Shown: piece after piece, positions 9,256 to 18,636 of the stretch
How positions within the stretch are numbered: position 1 is the stretch's first letter
Layout of the letters: each line of letters starts with the position of its first letter
Assembly: GCA_947489315.1 (NCBI GenBank)
Contig: CANLCX010000001.1
Coordinates: 1 to 64,000, forward strand
DNA: 64,000 bases
Direction: 5' to 3'
Source: an uncultured Sphingomonadaceae bacterium
Lineage (GTDB): Bacteria > Pseudomonadota > Alphaproteobacteria > Sphingomonadales > Sphingomonadaceae
The notes under the pieces: model-generated
The model's database searches: none
The model's input: the letters and a program-made list of their open reading frames with translations, nothing else
Told to the model about the DNA's origin: nothing
Position numbers and translations under genes: made by a program

Positions 9256-9273
9256 ATTGAAGGTCTGGAAAAG

Positions 9274-9567
9274 CTAACCTTGAAATTCTCTTTTGTGCTG
9301 TTTGCCGCTGTCAGAAATTTTGTCCCAAAAAGCTTTAGAATCAACCCAGATATGATAGGCAATCTCCAGGTTTTTAGCCTCCGCTTCCGGCAACCCTGCC
9401 GGAACAAACATGTTCATTCCATCGTTCGCACCAGGCATTGCAGAGTCGTAATTTCTACAAAACCAACTTTGCCAATCAGCATTTGGCTTTTTCCAACACG
9501 CAATCTGTCTATCGATCGCTGACGGGGACGGAAAAATATTATGAACCTCTAATGTTATTCGGCCCAT
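9274..9567 (-). CDS. Hypothetical protein, 97 aa
   Basis: The ATG lies 6 bp after the stop of the upstream TetR gene, so it is probably co-transcribed and possibly translationally coupled. The product starts MGRITLEVHNIFPSPSAIDR and has a Trp-rich middle (ACWKKPNADWQSWFCRNYD) and an EAEAKNLEIAYHIWVDSKAF segment. No family was recognised and no signal peptide is seen. A 26-bp piece of this gene (9503-9528, encoding SPSAIDRQ) recurs exactly at 43102-43127 in an otherwise gene-poor space. The N-terminus may therefore derive from a mobile or duplicated segment, or the gene itself may be a remnant. Confidence 0.5.
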   Translation of the reverse strand: MGRITLEVHNIFPSPSAIDRQIACWKKPNADWQSWFCRNYDSAMPGANDGMNMFVPAGLPEAEAKNLEIAYHIWVDSKAFWDKISDSGKQHKREFQG

Positions 9568-9573
9568 TGAGTC

Positions 9574-10197
9574 TCATTTGGTCAGCAGTTCAAACGCCTC
9601 CAAAATTTGGCTCATATATTTTTTTGGGTCCCAGTGGATTGTGACTGTACCGATCGCATTGAAGGAGAAAGCCATCAATAAATCTCCTGTAATGAGAGGG
9701 TCCGTTTCTCTTGGCAGATCACCCTCAGCAATCGCATCTTCGATTAGAGATCGGAAAATTGCACCGATATCGTTCCGTGCTTCCCGGATCGCTTGAAATT
9801 TTTCTGGTTCTCTGGCTATTTTGATCTGAGTGGTGCTGCTGAGAATATGCGTGCCGGCGCTTGATTTATGGCCTTCACCCAACGCGGTTAGCATTTGCCC
9901 CAAACTCTCTTTCCAACTTCCCTTGCGATCCAATATTTCCGATAACAGTGCATGGGTGTCTGCCATCATGTGAAGGACGGTTTTGCTAAACAGGTCGTCT
10001 TTCGATTGATAGTGATTGTAAATGGCCGGGCTGGTCACTCCAGCATTTCGCGCAATCATGCGCATATTCACTTCGGCATAATCATATTTTGCAAACAGGA
10101 TCGCCGCTGCGTCCATGATTTTTGATCTTGTGGCTTCGGAAGATCCGCCCTTGGGGCGGCCAAGAGTGGGCTTCTCATGCTGTTTTAAGATATTCAC
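9574..10197 (-). CDS. TetR/AcrR-family transcriptional regulator
   Basis: The 207-aa protein has an N-terminal TetR helix-turn-helix (about residues 20-75: SEATRSKIMDAAAILFAKYD, MRMIARNAGVTSPAIYNHY, SKDDLF) followed by an all-helical ligand domain. It is downstream of the DUF3604 gene (38-bp gap), upstream of the 97-aa gene, and about 2 kb from a divergent TBDR. The group is therefore probably one regulon, and the CTGAC-T-GTCAG palindrome between the DUF3604 gene and the receptor is the obvious candidate operator. The ligand is unknown. Confidence 0.9.
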   Translation of the reverse strand: MNILKQHEKPTLGRPKGGSSEATRSKIMDAAAILFAKYDYAEVNMRMIARNAGVTSPAIYNHYQSKDDLFSKTVLHMMADTHALLSEILDRKGSWKESLGQMLTALGEGHKSSAGTHILSSTTQIKIAREPEKFQAIREARNDIGAIFRSLIEDAIAEGDLPRETDPLITGDLLMAFSFNAIGTVTIHWDPKKYMSQILEAFELLTK

Positions 10198-10235
10198 TTG
10201 GGTCAGAAACGGCCTCCCGCAACATGGATTGGAAT

Positions 10236-12062
10236 TTAGGCCGGTTCATACCAGACGGGGGAACTATAAGCTCTTTCCTGAATATCGGCAGGATATTCTG
10301 AAGGTGCCTCTATATTATATTTCTGCGCATCATAAGCCGTCCATCTTTTTGAAGGCATTTGCAGCACGCGTACGTAGTAGAAAGCATTTTCTTTTGCTCT
10401 GAAATCGGGATCGGCCCAGAATGTGGACAACTCTGCTTCGCCCTGTTTTGTGCCAGCCAAGGCCACATCAAATACCCGTTCTTTCAGTTCGCCTGTTTGC
10501 GAGCGCCAACCCTTGACCACTTGTATGCGTTGCAAATTTACGTCTTCGGGGTCCTTAAGCGCCTTGATCAGAAAAGTGGGTGATTGGCCCTCTTGTGCAG
10601 GCGAGATTATCCCACCCATGGGAACACCATTTTTATAGCCCCATGTGGAAAAATCAGTGCGCTTTAGATCGGCTTTGGTGAAGCCCCATCCGGCAAAAAG
10701 CCGTAACGTGATACGCGGCCCGGTCGTGGCATAAACCTCGCGGCGTTTTATGGCGTTGAAAAGCTCTGCGCGAGTATTTGCCCGAGCCCAAATGCCTGTA
10801 TAACCAGAAGAAGTGAGCTTGGCATTGCGCCACAGGGCACCGCCCATATTGCTTGTTGATCGATCCGCCGAAGGTTCCGAATCCTTAAACTTGCCCCAGA
10901 AATTATTGTCGTCTGCGGTTGATAAAGAGGTATGCGAATCCGTAGAACCCATGAGCCCGAACTGATAGGGGTTTGCCCCCAATTCTGCCTGGAAAGACAA
11001 GCCTTTTTTCAAACCACTGCGGGCATATTCACCTTGCAGCATTTTCTTGCGCAAAACAGGATCTGTTGGTTTTGGTTTGAGCGAGATATCAGTTTCATCC
11101 CATGTCTCAAAATCCGCAAATTCATCGTCCGGCGATAGAAGGGGGTGCGCCTCTCCGTCTCCCTTGACCTGGGTGACTTCATATACCGGTTCCCACCGCA
11201 TGCGTTTTTTCGCATATTGGCTGGTTATGCGTTCGCCGGTCAGCGTGATGTCATCAAACATAAGGCCGCCAGACAGATTTCCGTTATGCGCGATCGCCAG
11301 CACCTTGCCCTTGGTTGAGCTTTCATATTGGGCGAGAAACTCCCAGAGTTTCTCAGGATCATCACTTTCTAGCGCCGAGAAAGGAATAATCTGACCGGTC
11401 TTTTCCGGCCCGTCCTTGAACACCACAACCCGGTGCATGTTCCGGCCCCCTGGCATTGATGTCCATTCATATCCGGCGAACGCGGTGAATTTTCCCGGTT
11501 CATTATAGCGCTCCGCGACGTCTATAACATCTTGCCAAACTGTCGCGGTAAATGCCTTGCTCGGCACTTCTTGAGGCATCGTGCCGGTCACCATGGCAAC
11601 ATATTCGTCCATGATTGGCCCCATGCCCTCTGAACCTTGCAGATAGCCCCGCCATCTTTTCCCCAAAGCTGATGAAAGAGCTATTTCATCCTCATTTTGC
11701 AAGCCAGTGAGATAGCCAAGATATTCGGCATGATCAGCAACCATTAAAAAGTCCAACGGGCGGCTCAATTTTGCCCGCTGTCCCGAAGATGTCTTTACGG
11801 TTTCTCCGCGTGCAAAACGGTAAGCCGCCTCTGGCCCCAGGTTTTGATTACCAAAGCTATTGCTATCGAATGACAGGTTAGAATGCACATGCAGATCGCC
11901 CCAGAACACCGCGTCCGGCACAGCTGTGAGCTTGATGTTTTGAGCTGCTGCATTTTCGGCTGGGGTGTTTCCGCTTTCTGTATCTCCGGCATCCTGACAT
12001 CCCGCCAGACACAATGTCATCGACGATAGGAGCAAAGTGATTCTGGTAGATGAAAAAAGCAT
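10236..12062 (-). CDS. DUF3604-family predicted metallohydrolase, lipoprotein
   Basis: The start at 12062 (608 aa) is preferred over an upstream in-frame ATG at 12233. It has AGGAG 6 nt upstream and opens a lipoprotein signal peptide with lipobox LCLAGC, while the upstream start would overlap the divergent receptor gene. The DUF3604 body shows PHP-like metal-binding patterns: WGDLHVHSNLSFDS, FLMVADHAEYLG, AIAHNGNLSGG and GLMGSTDSHTS. The protein is probably anchored in the cell envelope. The family's substrate is not established; members are common in marine and sphingomonad genomes beside TonB receptors, as here. A phosphoesterase- or amidohydrolase-like hydrolysis is the likely chemistry, by inference. 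Confidence 0.85.
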   Translation of the reverse strand: MLFSSTRITLLLSSMTLCLAGCQDAGDTESGNTPAENAAAQNIKLTAVPDAVFWGDLHVHSNLSFDSNSFGNQNLGPEAAYRFARGETVKTSSGQRAKLSRPLDFLMVADHAEYLGYLTGLQNEDEIALSSALGKRWRGYLQGSEGMGPIMDEYVAMVTGTMPQEVPSKAFTATVWQDVIDVAERYNEPGKFTAFAGYEWTSMPGGRNMHRVVVFKDGPEKTGQIIPFSALESDDPEKLWEFLAQYESSTKGKVLAIAHNGNLSGGLMFDDITLTGERITSQYAKKRMRWEPVYEVTQVKGDGEAHPLLSPDDEFADFETWDETDISLKPKPTDPVLRKKMLQGEYARSGLKKGLSFQAELGANPYQFGLMGSTDSHTSLSTADDNNFWGKFKDSEPSADRSTSNMGGALWRNAKLTSSGYTGIWARANTRAELFNAIKRREVYATTGPRITLRLFAGWGFTKADLKRTDFSTWGYKNGVPMGGIISPAQEGQSPTFLIKALKDPEDVNLQRIQVVKGWRSQTGELKERVFDVALAGTKQGEAELSTFWADPDFRAKENAFYYVRVLQMPSKRWTAYDAQKYNIEAPSEYPADIQERAYSSPVWYEPA

Positions 12063-12114
12063 GCGGCTCTCCTTTAGCGCTGATCCGGCAGCGATTCCAT
12101 CTTTACGATTCATG

Positions 12115-12145
12115 CTGACTGTCAGTTTTGATGATAGGCTATAAT
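12115..12145 (+). promoter_or_regulatory. Candidate promoter and operator for the divergent receptor
   Basis: CTGAC (12115-12119), T and GTCAG (12121-12125) form a perfect palindrome. TATAAT at 12140-12145 is a consensus -10, and TGACTG (12116-12121), 18 bp upstream, is a plausible -35. The palindrome would thus overlap the -35 of the receptor promoter, a good repressor position for the nearby TetR protein. The latter link is inference. Confidence 0.5.
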
Positions 12146-12222
12146 AGAAAGTGATCATATGTTCATTTAATAGAAGAGATATGGAAATAGAGCCTATCCA
12201 AACTACAAGGGAGAGGACGATT

Positions 12223-14466
12223 ATGGTTTCCAAGAAACACGCACTGAAGAAAAAGCTGGCTTACGGAACGATGTTAACGGCATTGGCCGGGTTAACTAGT
12301 CCAGCATTTGCGCAGCAAGACTCTGGGGAGCAAGCCAGTGAAGATAGCGATGTAATCGTTGTCACCGGACGTTTGCGCGGAAACTCTGAATCCATTCAGG
12401 ACGTTCCGCTTGCCGTTACGGTGGTCAATCCGGAACAATTAGGCGCGCAAGGCGCTTTGAACATTGAGGATTTGGAGACGCTTTCCCCCAGCTTGGTTAT
12501 CGACGCGGTTGCTGCTGGCCCGGGCGCAGGCGCTATTTCCCTGCGTGGTGTTAGCTTTGAAGATGTGGAAAAAAGTTTCGAACCAACGGTCGGCGTTGTC
12601 ATTGATGGCGTGTTTACGGGAACCAATACCGCGCAGCTGACCAACGCCTTTGATTTTCAACAAGTCGAAGTCTTGCGAGGTCCGCAGGGTACTTTGTTTG
12701 GCCGGAACACCATTGGTGGCGTTATCAACGTGCAGCGATCCCGGCCCACCAAGGAATTTGGGCTGCGCGCAGAAGCGACTTTCGGCAATTACGGCCGGGA
12801 AGAATATAACGCGGTTTTCAACTTTGGGGACGGCGATGTATTCGGCGCGAAGCTCTTCTTCTCCGATCGTGCTTTCGACGGTTTCTATAACAATGTGACA
12901 CTGGATCGCCGCACGGGCGCAAACAATATCACCAGCGCTGGCGGAACGATATTAATTGAACCGAATAGCGACCTGGAAATATTGCTGACTGCTGAAGTTA
13001 CCAAAATTGGCGGTGACCCTGCGGTTTCGTCCTTGTCCCAAACTGGCGAGGCAATTTGCGGTATTCCTGCTGTAGCAGCGCAGTGTAACCGCGATACCCG
13101 CGATGATCTTTACACAGTGTTCAGCAATACTCTTGGCGATGTGGATTATACCGAAGATTCCTATTCGGCCCGGATCAATTACACGATGGGCGATCTCACA
13201 TTGTCGTCGATTACCGCGCTGAAAGAGTCCGATGAACTGGTCATTCAGGATTTTGATGGAACATCGATTCCGTTTTTTACCACCAGCCGGGCACAGCAAT
13301 ATCGCCAATTCAGTCAGGAATTGCGACTGGCGGGCGATTTTACCGAAGGCTTTAGCGGTGTTGTCGGACTATTCTATTTTAACAATGAATATCAACTGCA
13401 GCAAACGACAACGCTTCCAACCGGTTTCGGGCTTCCTTCCGAAACCGACCATGAAACCAAATCCTATGCCATTTTTGGTGATTTTGATCTCGAGCTAACC
13501 GATCAACTGCGCCTTAGCGTAGGTGCCCGCTATTCCAAGGACGAGAAAGAATATACACGGTCAATTTTTGCTGGACCGGGACCACTTTTGGCCCTCTCTA
13601 ACGAAGATGACTGGGCACAGTTCACACCGCGTGTCAGTATCGATTATCGCTTTACCGATGATATTCTCGGCTATGCTTCCTATGCGCGCGGCTATCGTTC
13701 TGGTGGTTTTAACGGCCGTGCCAACAGCCCGTCCTCTGTCGCTGTTTCATTCAATCCAGAGACGGTGGATTCTTTTGAGATAGGGGCAAAGACGCAATTT
13801 GCAGATGGTCGTGTCACATTGAACGTGGCTGGTTTCTACACAAAATATAACGATAAACAGGAAGATGTTGTGCAAGCAACGCCGCCTGGCTCCCCTAATC
13901 CACAAGAGACTGTGACGTTGAACGCAGCAAATGCGTCAATTCTGGGTGCCGAATTCGATATGCGCGCCGAGCTTTTTGAGGGCTTCACGATTACCAGCTC
14001 GCTTGGTTTACTGGATGCCAAATATGATGACTTTTTCATCGATGTTAATCTCGATGGTGTCCAAGATCCGGGCGAAGATGCATCAGATCGTGACTTGCGC
14101 CGCGCACCGGATGTATCATTCTCCGTAGCTGCAAATTACGAGTTGCTGTTTGGAAGCAACAGTACATTGAATTTCAATGCCAGATACAGCACGACAAGCT
14201 CCTATCAGACAACTATCGTGGCGGCTGCCGGGAATTTCGGTCAAAATGATCCACGCGGTTTGCATCAGTCGCAAGATGATCTGTCTGCTTCAATAACCTA
14301 TAAACATAGCTTTGATGACGATTCAAATATGTATGTACGGGTTTTCGGGCGTAACCTGACCGACAATCGCGGGCTGGGCTCTGCCCTGCCAGTGGCCGGT
14401 CTTTTTACCTTCGGAACCGGAATCTCTCCAAGGCAATATGGGGTTACGGTAGGATTTGATTTCTGA
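12223..14466 (+). CDS. TonB-dependent receptor (CirA/FecA-like)
   Basis: The ATG at 12223 (747 aa) is chosen because GGGAGAGG precedes it and a signal peptide follows (LTALAGLTSPAFAQ). A longer frame from 12151 adds an unlikely N-terminus. The TonB box is DVIVVTGR. The plug domain (about 30-160) has IQDVPLAVTVV, ISLRGVSF, VGVVIDGVFTG and VEVLRGPQGTLFGRNTIGGVI. The beta-barrel ends in YGVTVGFDF. The receptor is divergent from the DUF3604 lipoprotein and its TetR regulator and is probably co-regulated with them; a strong terminator follows. The RGPQGTLFGRNTIGG signature is that of the large sphingomonad receptor group for siderophores and many organic substrates, so the ligand cannot be predicted. 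Confidence 0.93.
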   Translation: MVSKKHALKKKLAYGTMLTALAGLTSPAFAQQDSGEQASEDSDVIVVTGRLRGNSESIQDVPLAVTVVNPEQLGAQGALNIEDLETLSPSLVIDAVAAGPGAGAISLRGVSFEDVEKSFEPTVGVVIDGVFTGTNTAQLTNAFDFQQVEVLRGPQGTLFGRNTIGGVINVQRSRPTKEFGLRAEATFGNYGREEYNAVFNFGDGDVFGAKLFFSDRAFDGFYNNVTLDRRTGANNITSAGGTILIEPNSDLEILLTAEVTKIGGDPAVSSLSQTGEAICGIPAVAAQCNRDTRDDLYTVFSNTLGDVDYTEDSYSARINYTMGDLTLSSITALKESDELVIQDFDGTSIPFFTTSRAQQYRQFSQELRLAGDFTEGFSGVVGLFYFNNEYQLQQTTTLPTGFGLPSETDHETKSYAIFGDFDLELTDQLRLSVGARYSKDEKEYTRSIFAGPGPLLALSNEDDWAQFTPRVSIDYRFTDDILGYASYARGYRSGGFNGRANSPSSVAVSFNPETVDSFEIGAKTQFADGRVTLNVAGFYTKYNDKQEDVVQATPPGSPNPQETVTLNAANASILGAEFDMRAELFEGFTITSSLGLLDAKYDDFFIDVNLDGVQDPGEDASDRDLRRAPDVSFSVAANYELLFGSNSTLNFNARYSTTSSYQTTIVAAAGNFGQNDPRGLHQSQDDLSASITYKHSFDDDSNMYVRVFGRNLTDNRGLGSALPVAGLFTFGTGISPRQYGVTVGFDF

Positions 14467-14544
14467 TCGGCTGAAAAAGCCAGAGCGCAAGATAAGATAT
14501 CATCTTATACTGGTCAGTTTGCCTCCCAAAAGGCATCCACTTAA

Positions 14545-14572
14545 GGGCTCTGCTGGTCAGAGCCCTTTTTTT
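14545..14572 (+). terminator. Strong intrinsic terminator
   Basis: GGGCTCTG (14545-14552), loop CTGGT and CAGAGCCC (14558-14565) are followed by seven T. Flanking AA/TT extends the stem. It ends the receptor transcript. Confidence 0.9.
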
Positions 14573-14649
14573 GGCTGATGAATGATGAATCGAGTTCCTA
14601 TTAGTAAGGTCGCGGTGGCAACCGGCGACGGAAAGGTTTAATTCAACTG

Positions 14650-14712
14650 ATATCCACTTTTGAGATAAAACGATTATAACGCTAGTGTCCGCTTTCGGAA
14701 TAAAGCCGCCAT
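14650..14712. repeat. Dispersed palindromic element, degenerate copy
   Basis: The core GCTAGTGTCCGCTTTCGG (14681-14698) with AAAGCCGCCAT is recognisable. The other half (TATCCACTTTTGAGATAAAA) is strongly diverged. It lies in the 391-bp gap between the receptor and glpV, which otherwise holds only the terminator. Confidence 0.5.
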
Positions 14713-14857
14713 GTGGGAACGGAATCAAAACTACATTCGGTTGTCCGTGCGAACTGCCACTTAACGAATGCCATTTTCCGAAATTGCTCTTCGTCATTGA
14801 ATTGGGCTTAACATGCCCTGAGATTATCGACCTTGATCCGTCATAGTGCAAACTTCG

Positions 14858-16609
14858 CTACTGCCAGGTGGCGATCAATTTATCATATTCGATGGTAACC
14901 GGCTTAGGCTTTTCGTTGGTAATCTTGGCTTTGGGTGAGCCGGATTGGTTGAGCCAATAAGCATCATCTCGCTCTTCATTGAGTTTCGGGCCCAGATCGC
15001 CTTGCAATCCTGATCGCTCCAACCGGCTGAGCACGCGTTCCTGTTGCTGACATAGAGCATTTAGCGCTTCCTGTGGCGATTTTGTGCCGGACGAAGCATC
15101 TCCAATATTCTGCCACCAAAGCTGCGCCAGGCGTGGATAGTCGGGGACATTGGTTCCGGTTGGAGACCATTGAGTGCGTGCCGGAGAGCGATAAAACTCA
15201 ATCAGTCCGCCTAGTTTCGGCGCGCGCTCGCTGAAGGAATCATGCTGAATGGTCGATTCCCGAATGAAGGTCAGTCCGACATGGGCTTTTTTCACATCCA
15301 CGGTTTTTGAGGTCACAAATTGTGCATAGAGCCAAGCCGCTTTTGCGCGGTTGGCTGGCGTTGACTTCATCAATGTCCATGAGCCTGCATCCTGATATCC
15401 CACTTTCATGCCTTCTTCCCAATAGGCACCATGTGGGCTGGGTGCCATCCGCCATTTCGGCGTTCCGTCTTCATTGAGAACAGCGGACGCTTCTTCACCG
15501 ACCATATTGGCCGTGAACGTCGTGTACCAGAACATTTGCTGGGCAATATTGCCTTGCGCCGGAACAGGGCCCGCTTCTGAAAAAGTCATTCCAGCAGCCG
15601 ATGGCGGAGAGAAGTCAGCAAGCCATTTGGAGTATTTTGCCAAGGCATAGACCGCTGCTGGTGAATTGGTGGCTCCGCCCCGCGCCATGCAGGAACCGAC
15701 GGGCTGTGACTTTTCGTTTACGCGGATACCCCATTCGTCAACCGGTAATCCATTGGGCTCACCAACCGATCCCATCCCGGCCATCGACATCCATGCATCG
15801 GTAAACCGCCATCCGAGCGAGGGGTCCTTCTTGCCATAGTCCATGTTGCCAAAGACTTTCTTGCCATCAATTTCCCTGCCGGTGAAAAACTCCGCAATAT
15901 CTTCATAGGCCGACCAATTGACGGGGACGCCAAGATCATATCCGTATTGTGCTTTGAAATCGGCTTTGATCTTCGGGTCCGTAAACCAGTCATACCGGAA
16001 CCAGTAAAGGTTGGCGAATTGCTGATCGGGAAGTTGATATAATTTCTTATCTGGACCTGTCGTGAAGTCGGTTCCGATGAAATCCGGCAGGTCGAGATTG
16101 GGATTGGTCACATCCTTGCCTTCGCCCGCCATCCAGTCGGTAAGATTGCGTACCTGCTGATAGCGCCAATGCGTTCCGATCAGGTCGGAGTCATTGACAT
16201 AGGCATCATAGATGTTTTCATTCGACTGCATTTGGGTTTGCAGCTTTTCAACCACATCGCCTTCACCGATGAGGTCATGGGTGACCTTGATTCCGGTGAT
16301 GGCTGAAAAGACCGGAGCGAGAACCTTCGATTCATATTCATGGGTAGCGATGGTTTCCGACACGACGGATATTTCCATTCCCTGGAATGGTTTCGCTGCA
16401 TCCATGAACCAGGCCAGTTCGGCTTCCTGTTCTTCGCGGCTGAGGCTGGAAAGTTCACCAATTTCTTCATCAAGAAAATTGGTCGCTGTGCCCTGCGGAT
16501 CGGACATGTCTACTTGATTTTGTGACTCATTCTCAGTTTCTGTGGTGCCAGAGCAGGACACTGCCACTAGGCTCAAGCCCAGGATTATAGCTGTTCGAAC
16601 AGTTTTCAT
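14858..16609 (-). CDS. glpV: Glycerol-type ABC transporter substrate-binding lipoprotein
   Basis: The start at 16609 (583 aa) is chosen because it opens a lipoprotein signal (MKTVRTAIILGLSLVAVSC; lipobox AVSC) and falls after glpU. The longer frame would run into glpU. The mature protein is a long extracellular solute-binding protein (family 1 type) with EISVVSETIATHEYESKVLA, ITGIKVTHDLIGEGDVVEKL and a Trp/Tyr-rich cleft region (LPDQQFANLYWFRYDWF). The length matches GlpV proteins. It is last in a six-gene operon in the order glpS-glpT-glpP-glpQ-glpU-glpV, the arrangement of the Rhizobium leguminosarum glycerol importer. Substrate by family: glycerol. Related polyols or glycosides cannot be excluded, and no glpK or glpD is in view. 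Confidence 0.82.
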   Translation of the reverse strand: MKTVRTAIILGLSLVAVSCSGTTETENESQNQVDMSDPQGTATNFLDEEIGELSSLSREEQEAELAWFMDAAKPFQGMEISVVSETIATHEYESKVLAPVFSAITGIKVTHDLIGEGDVVEKLQTQMQSNENIYDAYVNDSDLIGTHWRYQQVRNLTDWMAGEGKDVTNPNLDLPDFIGTDFTTGPDKKLYQLPDQQFANLYWFRYDWFTDPKIKADFKAQYGYDLGVPVNWSAYEDIAEFFTGREIDGKKVFGNMDYGKKDPSLGWRFTDAWMSMAGMGSVGEPNGLPVDEWGIRVNEKSQPVGSCMARGGATNSPAAVYALAKYSKWLADFSPPSAAGMTFSEAGPVPAQGNIAQQMFWYTTFTANMVGEEASAVLNEDGTPKWRMAPSPHGAYWEEGMKVGYQDAGSWTLMKSTPANRAKAAWLYAQFVTSKTVDVKKAHVGLTFIRESTIQHDSFSERAPKLGGLIEFYRSPARTQWSPTGTNVPDYPRLAQLWWQNIGDASSGTKSPQEALNALCQQQERVLSRLERSGLQGDLGPKLNEERDDAYWLNQSGSPKAKITNEKPKPVTIEYDKLIATWQ

Positions 16610-16634
16610 TGTTTTGATCCGATCTTTTCCAAAT

Positions 16635-16907
16635 CTATACCCAGCGAAACACGCAAAATGCAAATAGTCCGCAAATGATGAGCGCCCCATATTGCGGTGC
16701 GTCCAGCAAGCCAATCCATGCGAGGTTGATGAAAGCAGAGCCGAGGAGCGAGATGAACAGGCGATCGCCGCGCATCGTTTCAATACCTAGTATGCCTACT
16801 CGCGGAGTGCTTGGATATTTTCTATGCAGCAATCCCATGCCAACCAAAGTGACGGCGATGGTCACGAAAAATAGTGCAGTCGGTAAGGTCCAGGCCATCC
16901 ATTCCAT
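16635..16907 (-). CDS. glpU: Small membrane protein of the glycerol ABC system (DUF2160)
   Basis: The ATG at 16907 gives 90 aa beginning MEWMAWTLPTALFF, typical of DUF2160. The longer frame overlaps glpQ and has a basic, unrelated N-terminus. Three hydrophobic segments are visible (WTLPTALFFVTIAVTLVGMG, LFISLLGSAFINLAWIGLL, ALIICGLFAFCVF). It lies 17 bp after glpQ and 25 bp before glpV. Its role in the importer is unknown; it is a conserved accessory subunit of GlpSTPQUV systems. Confidence 0.8.
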   Translation of the reverse strand: MEWMAWTLPTALFFVTIAVTLVGMGLLHRKYPSTPRVGILGIETMRGDRLFISLLGSAFINLAWIGLLDAPQYGALIICGLFAFCVFRWV

Positions 16908-16924
16908 TGCTAGCTCGTCCCTAT

Positions 16925-17760
<836 letters not shown>

Positions 17761-17764
<4 letters not shown>

Positions 17765-18636
17765 GACTGCGCCTCGTCTTTGTCGGCGGTTATCATGACG
17801 GTATAAAACACATAGGATATGAGTAAAATGACAAGAAAGTACATCAGCGAAAACGCAGCTGCTGGTCCCAAGTCAAATTGCCCCAGTGCCATTTTGACCA
17901 AGTCTATGGATAAGAATGTAGTGGTGTTTCCCGGACCACCGCCAGTGAGTACAAACGGCTCGGTATAAATCATGAAGCTGTCCATGAAGCGCAGCAAGAT
18001 GGCAATCATCAACACACCCCTCATTTTGGGCAATTCAATAAACCGAAAGACGCTCCACCGGCTTGCCTGATCTATCATCGCGGCCTGATAATAAGCGTTC
18101 GGAATCGAGCGTAGTCCGGCATAGCAGAGCAGCGCAACCAGCGACGTCCAATGCCAGACGTCCATAGCTATCACTGTGGCCCAGGCATCAAATGCGTTCT
18201 GCGAATAATTGTAGGAAATGCCCAGATCGGAAAGGGCGCGACCCAGCAATCCGATATCTGCGCGCCCGAATACTTGCCAGATCGTGCCCACAACATTGTA
18301 GGGAATAAGCAGTGGCAGCGACATCAGCACCAGACAGATTGAGGCTGTTATTCCCTTTTTCGGCATGCTTAGCGCCACTAATATGCCCAGCGGGACTTCA
18401 ATCAGGAGAATGATGGAAGAGAAGAGAAGCTGCCGGCCGAACGCGTCCCACAGCCTTTCGGAGTGCAGCAGTTCCCGGTACCATTCCAAGCCGACCCAGA
18501 AAAAATCATTCCCGCCAAACGTATCCTGGAACGAATAATTGACCACCGTCATCATCGGAATGATCGATGAAAATGCGACCAGGATTAAAACCGGAATTAC
18601 GAGAAACCAGGCGCGTTGGTTTACGGTTTTTTCCAT
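17761..18636 (-). CDS. glpP: ABC transporter permease, glycerol type
   Basis: The ATG at 18636 (291 aa; MEKTVNQRAWFLVIPVLILV) is preferred because it overlaps the glpT stop by one base (TAATG); the longer frame would lie inside glpT. It is a MalF/UgpA-type permease with six hydrophobic segments and an EAA-like loop (AAMIDQASRWSVFRFIELPK, about 195-214). It pairs with glpQ, with which it shares a 4-bp overlap. Inner membrane. The whole operon shows tight junctions consistent with one polycistronic message. Confidence 0.87.

Noticed and set aside
12151-12222. Longer N-terminus for the receptor at 12.2 kb
   Set aside because: The extra 24 residues precede a good ribosome site and signal peptide and cover the divergent promoter.
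14444-14851. 135-aa minus-strand frame downstream of the receptor
   Set aside because: It spans the strong terminator and a decayed repeat copy, and has no coherent protein character.
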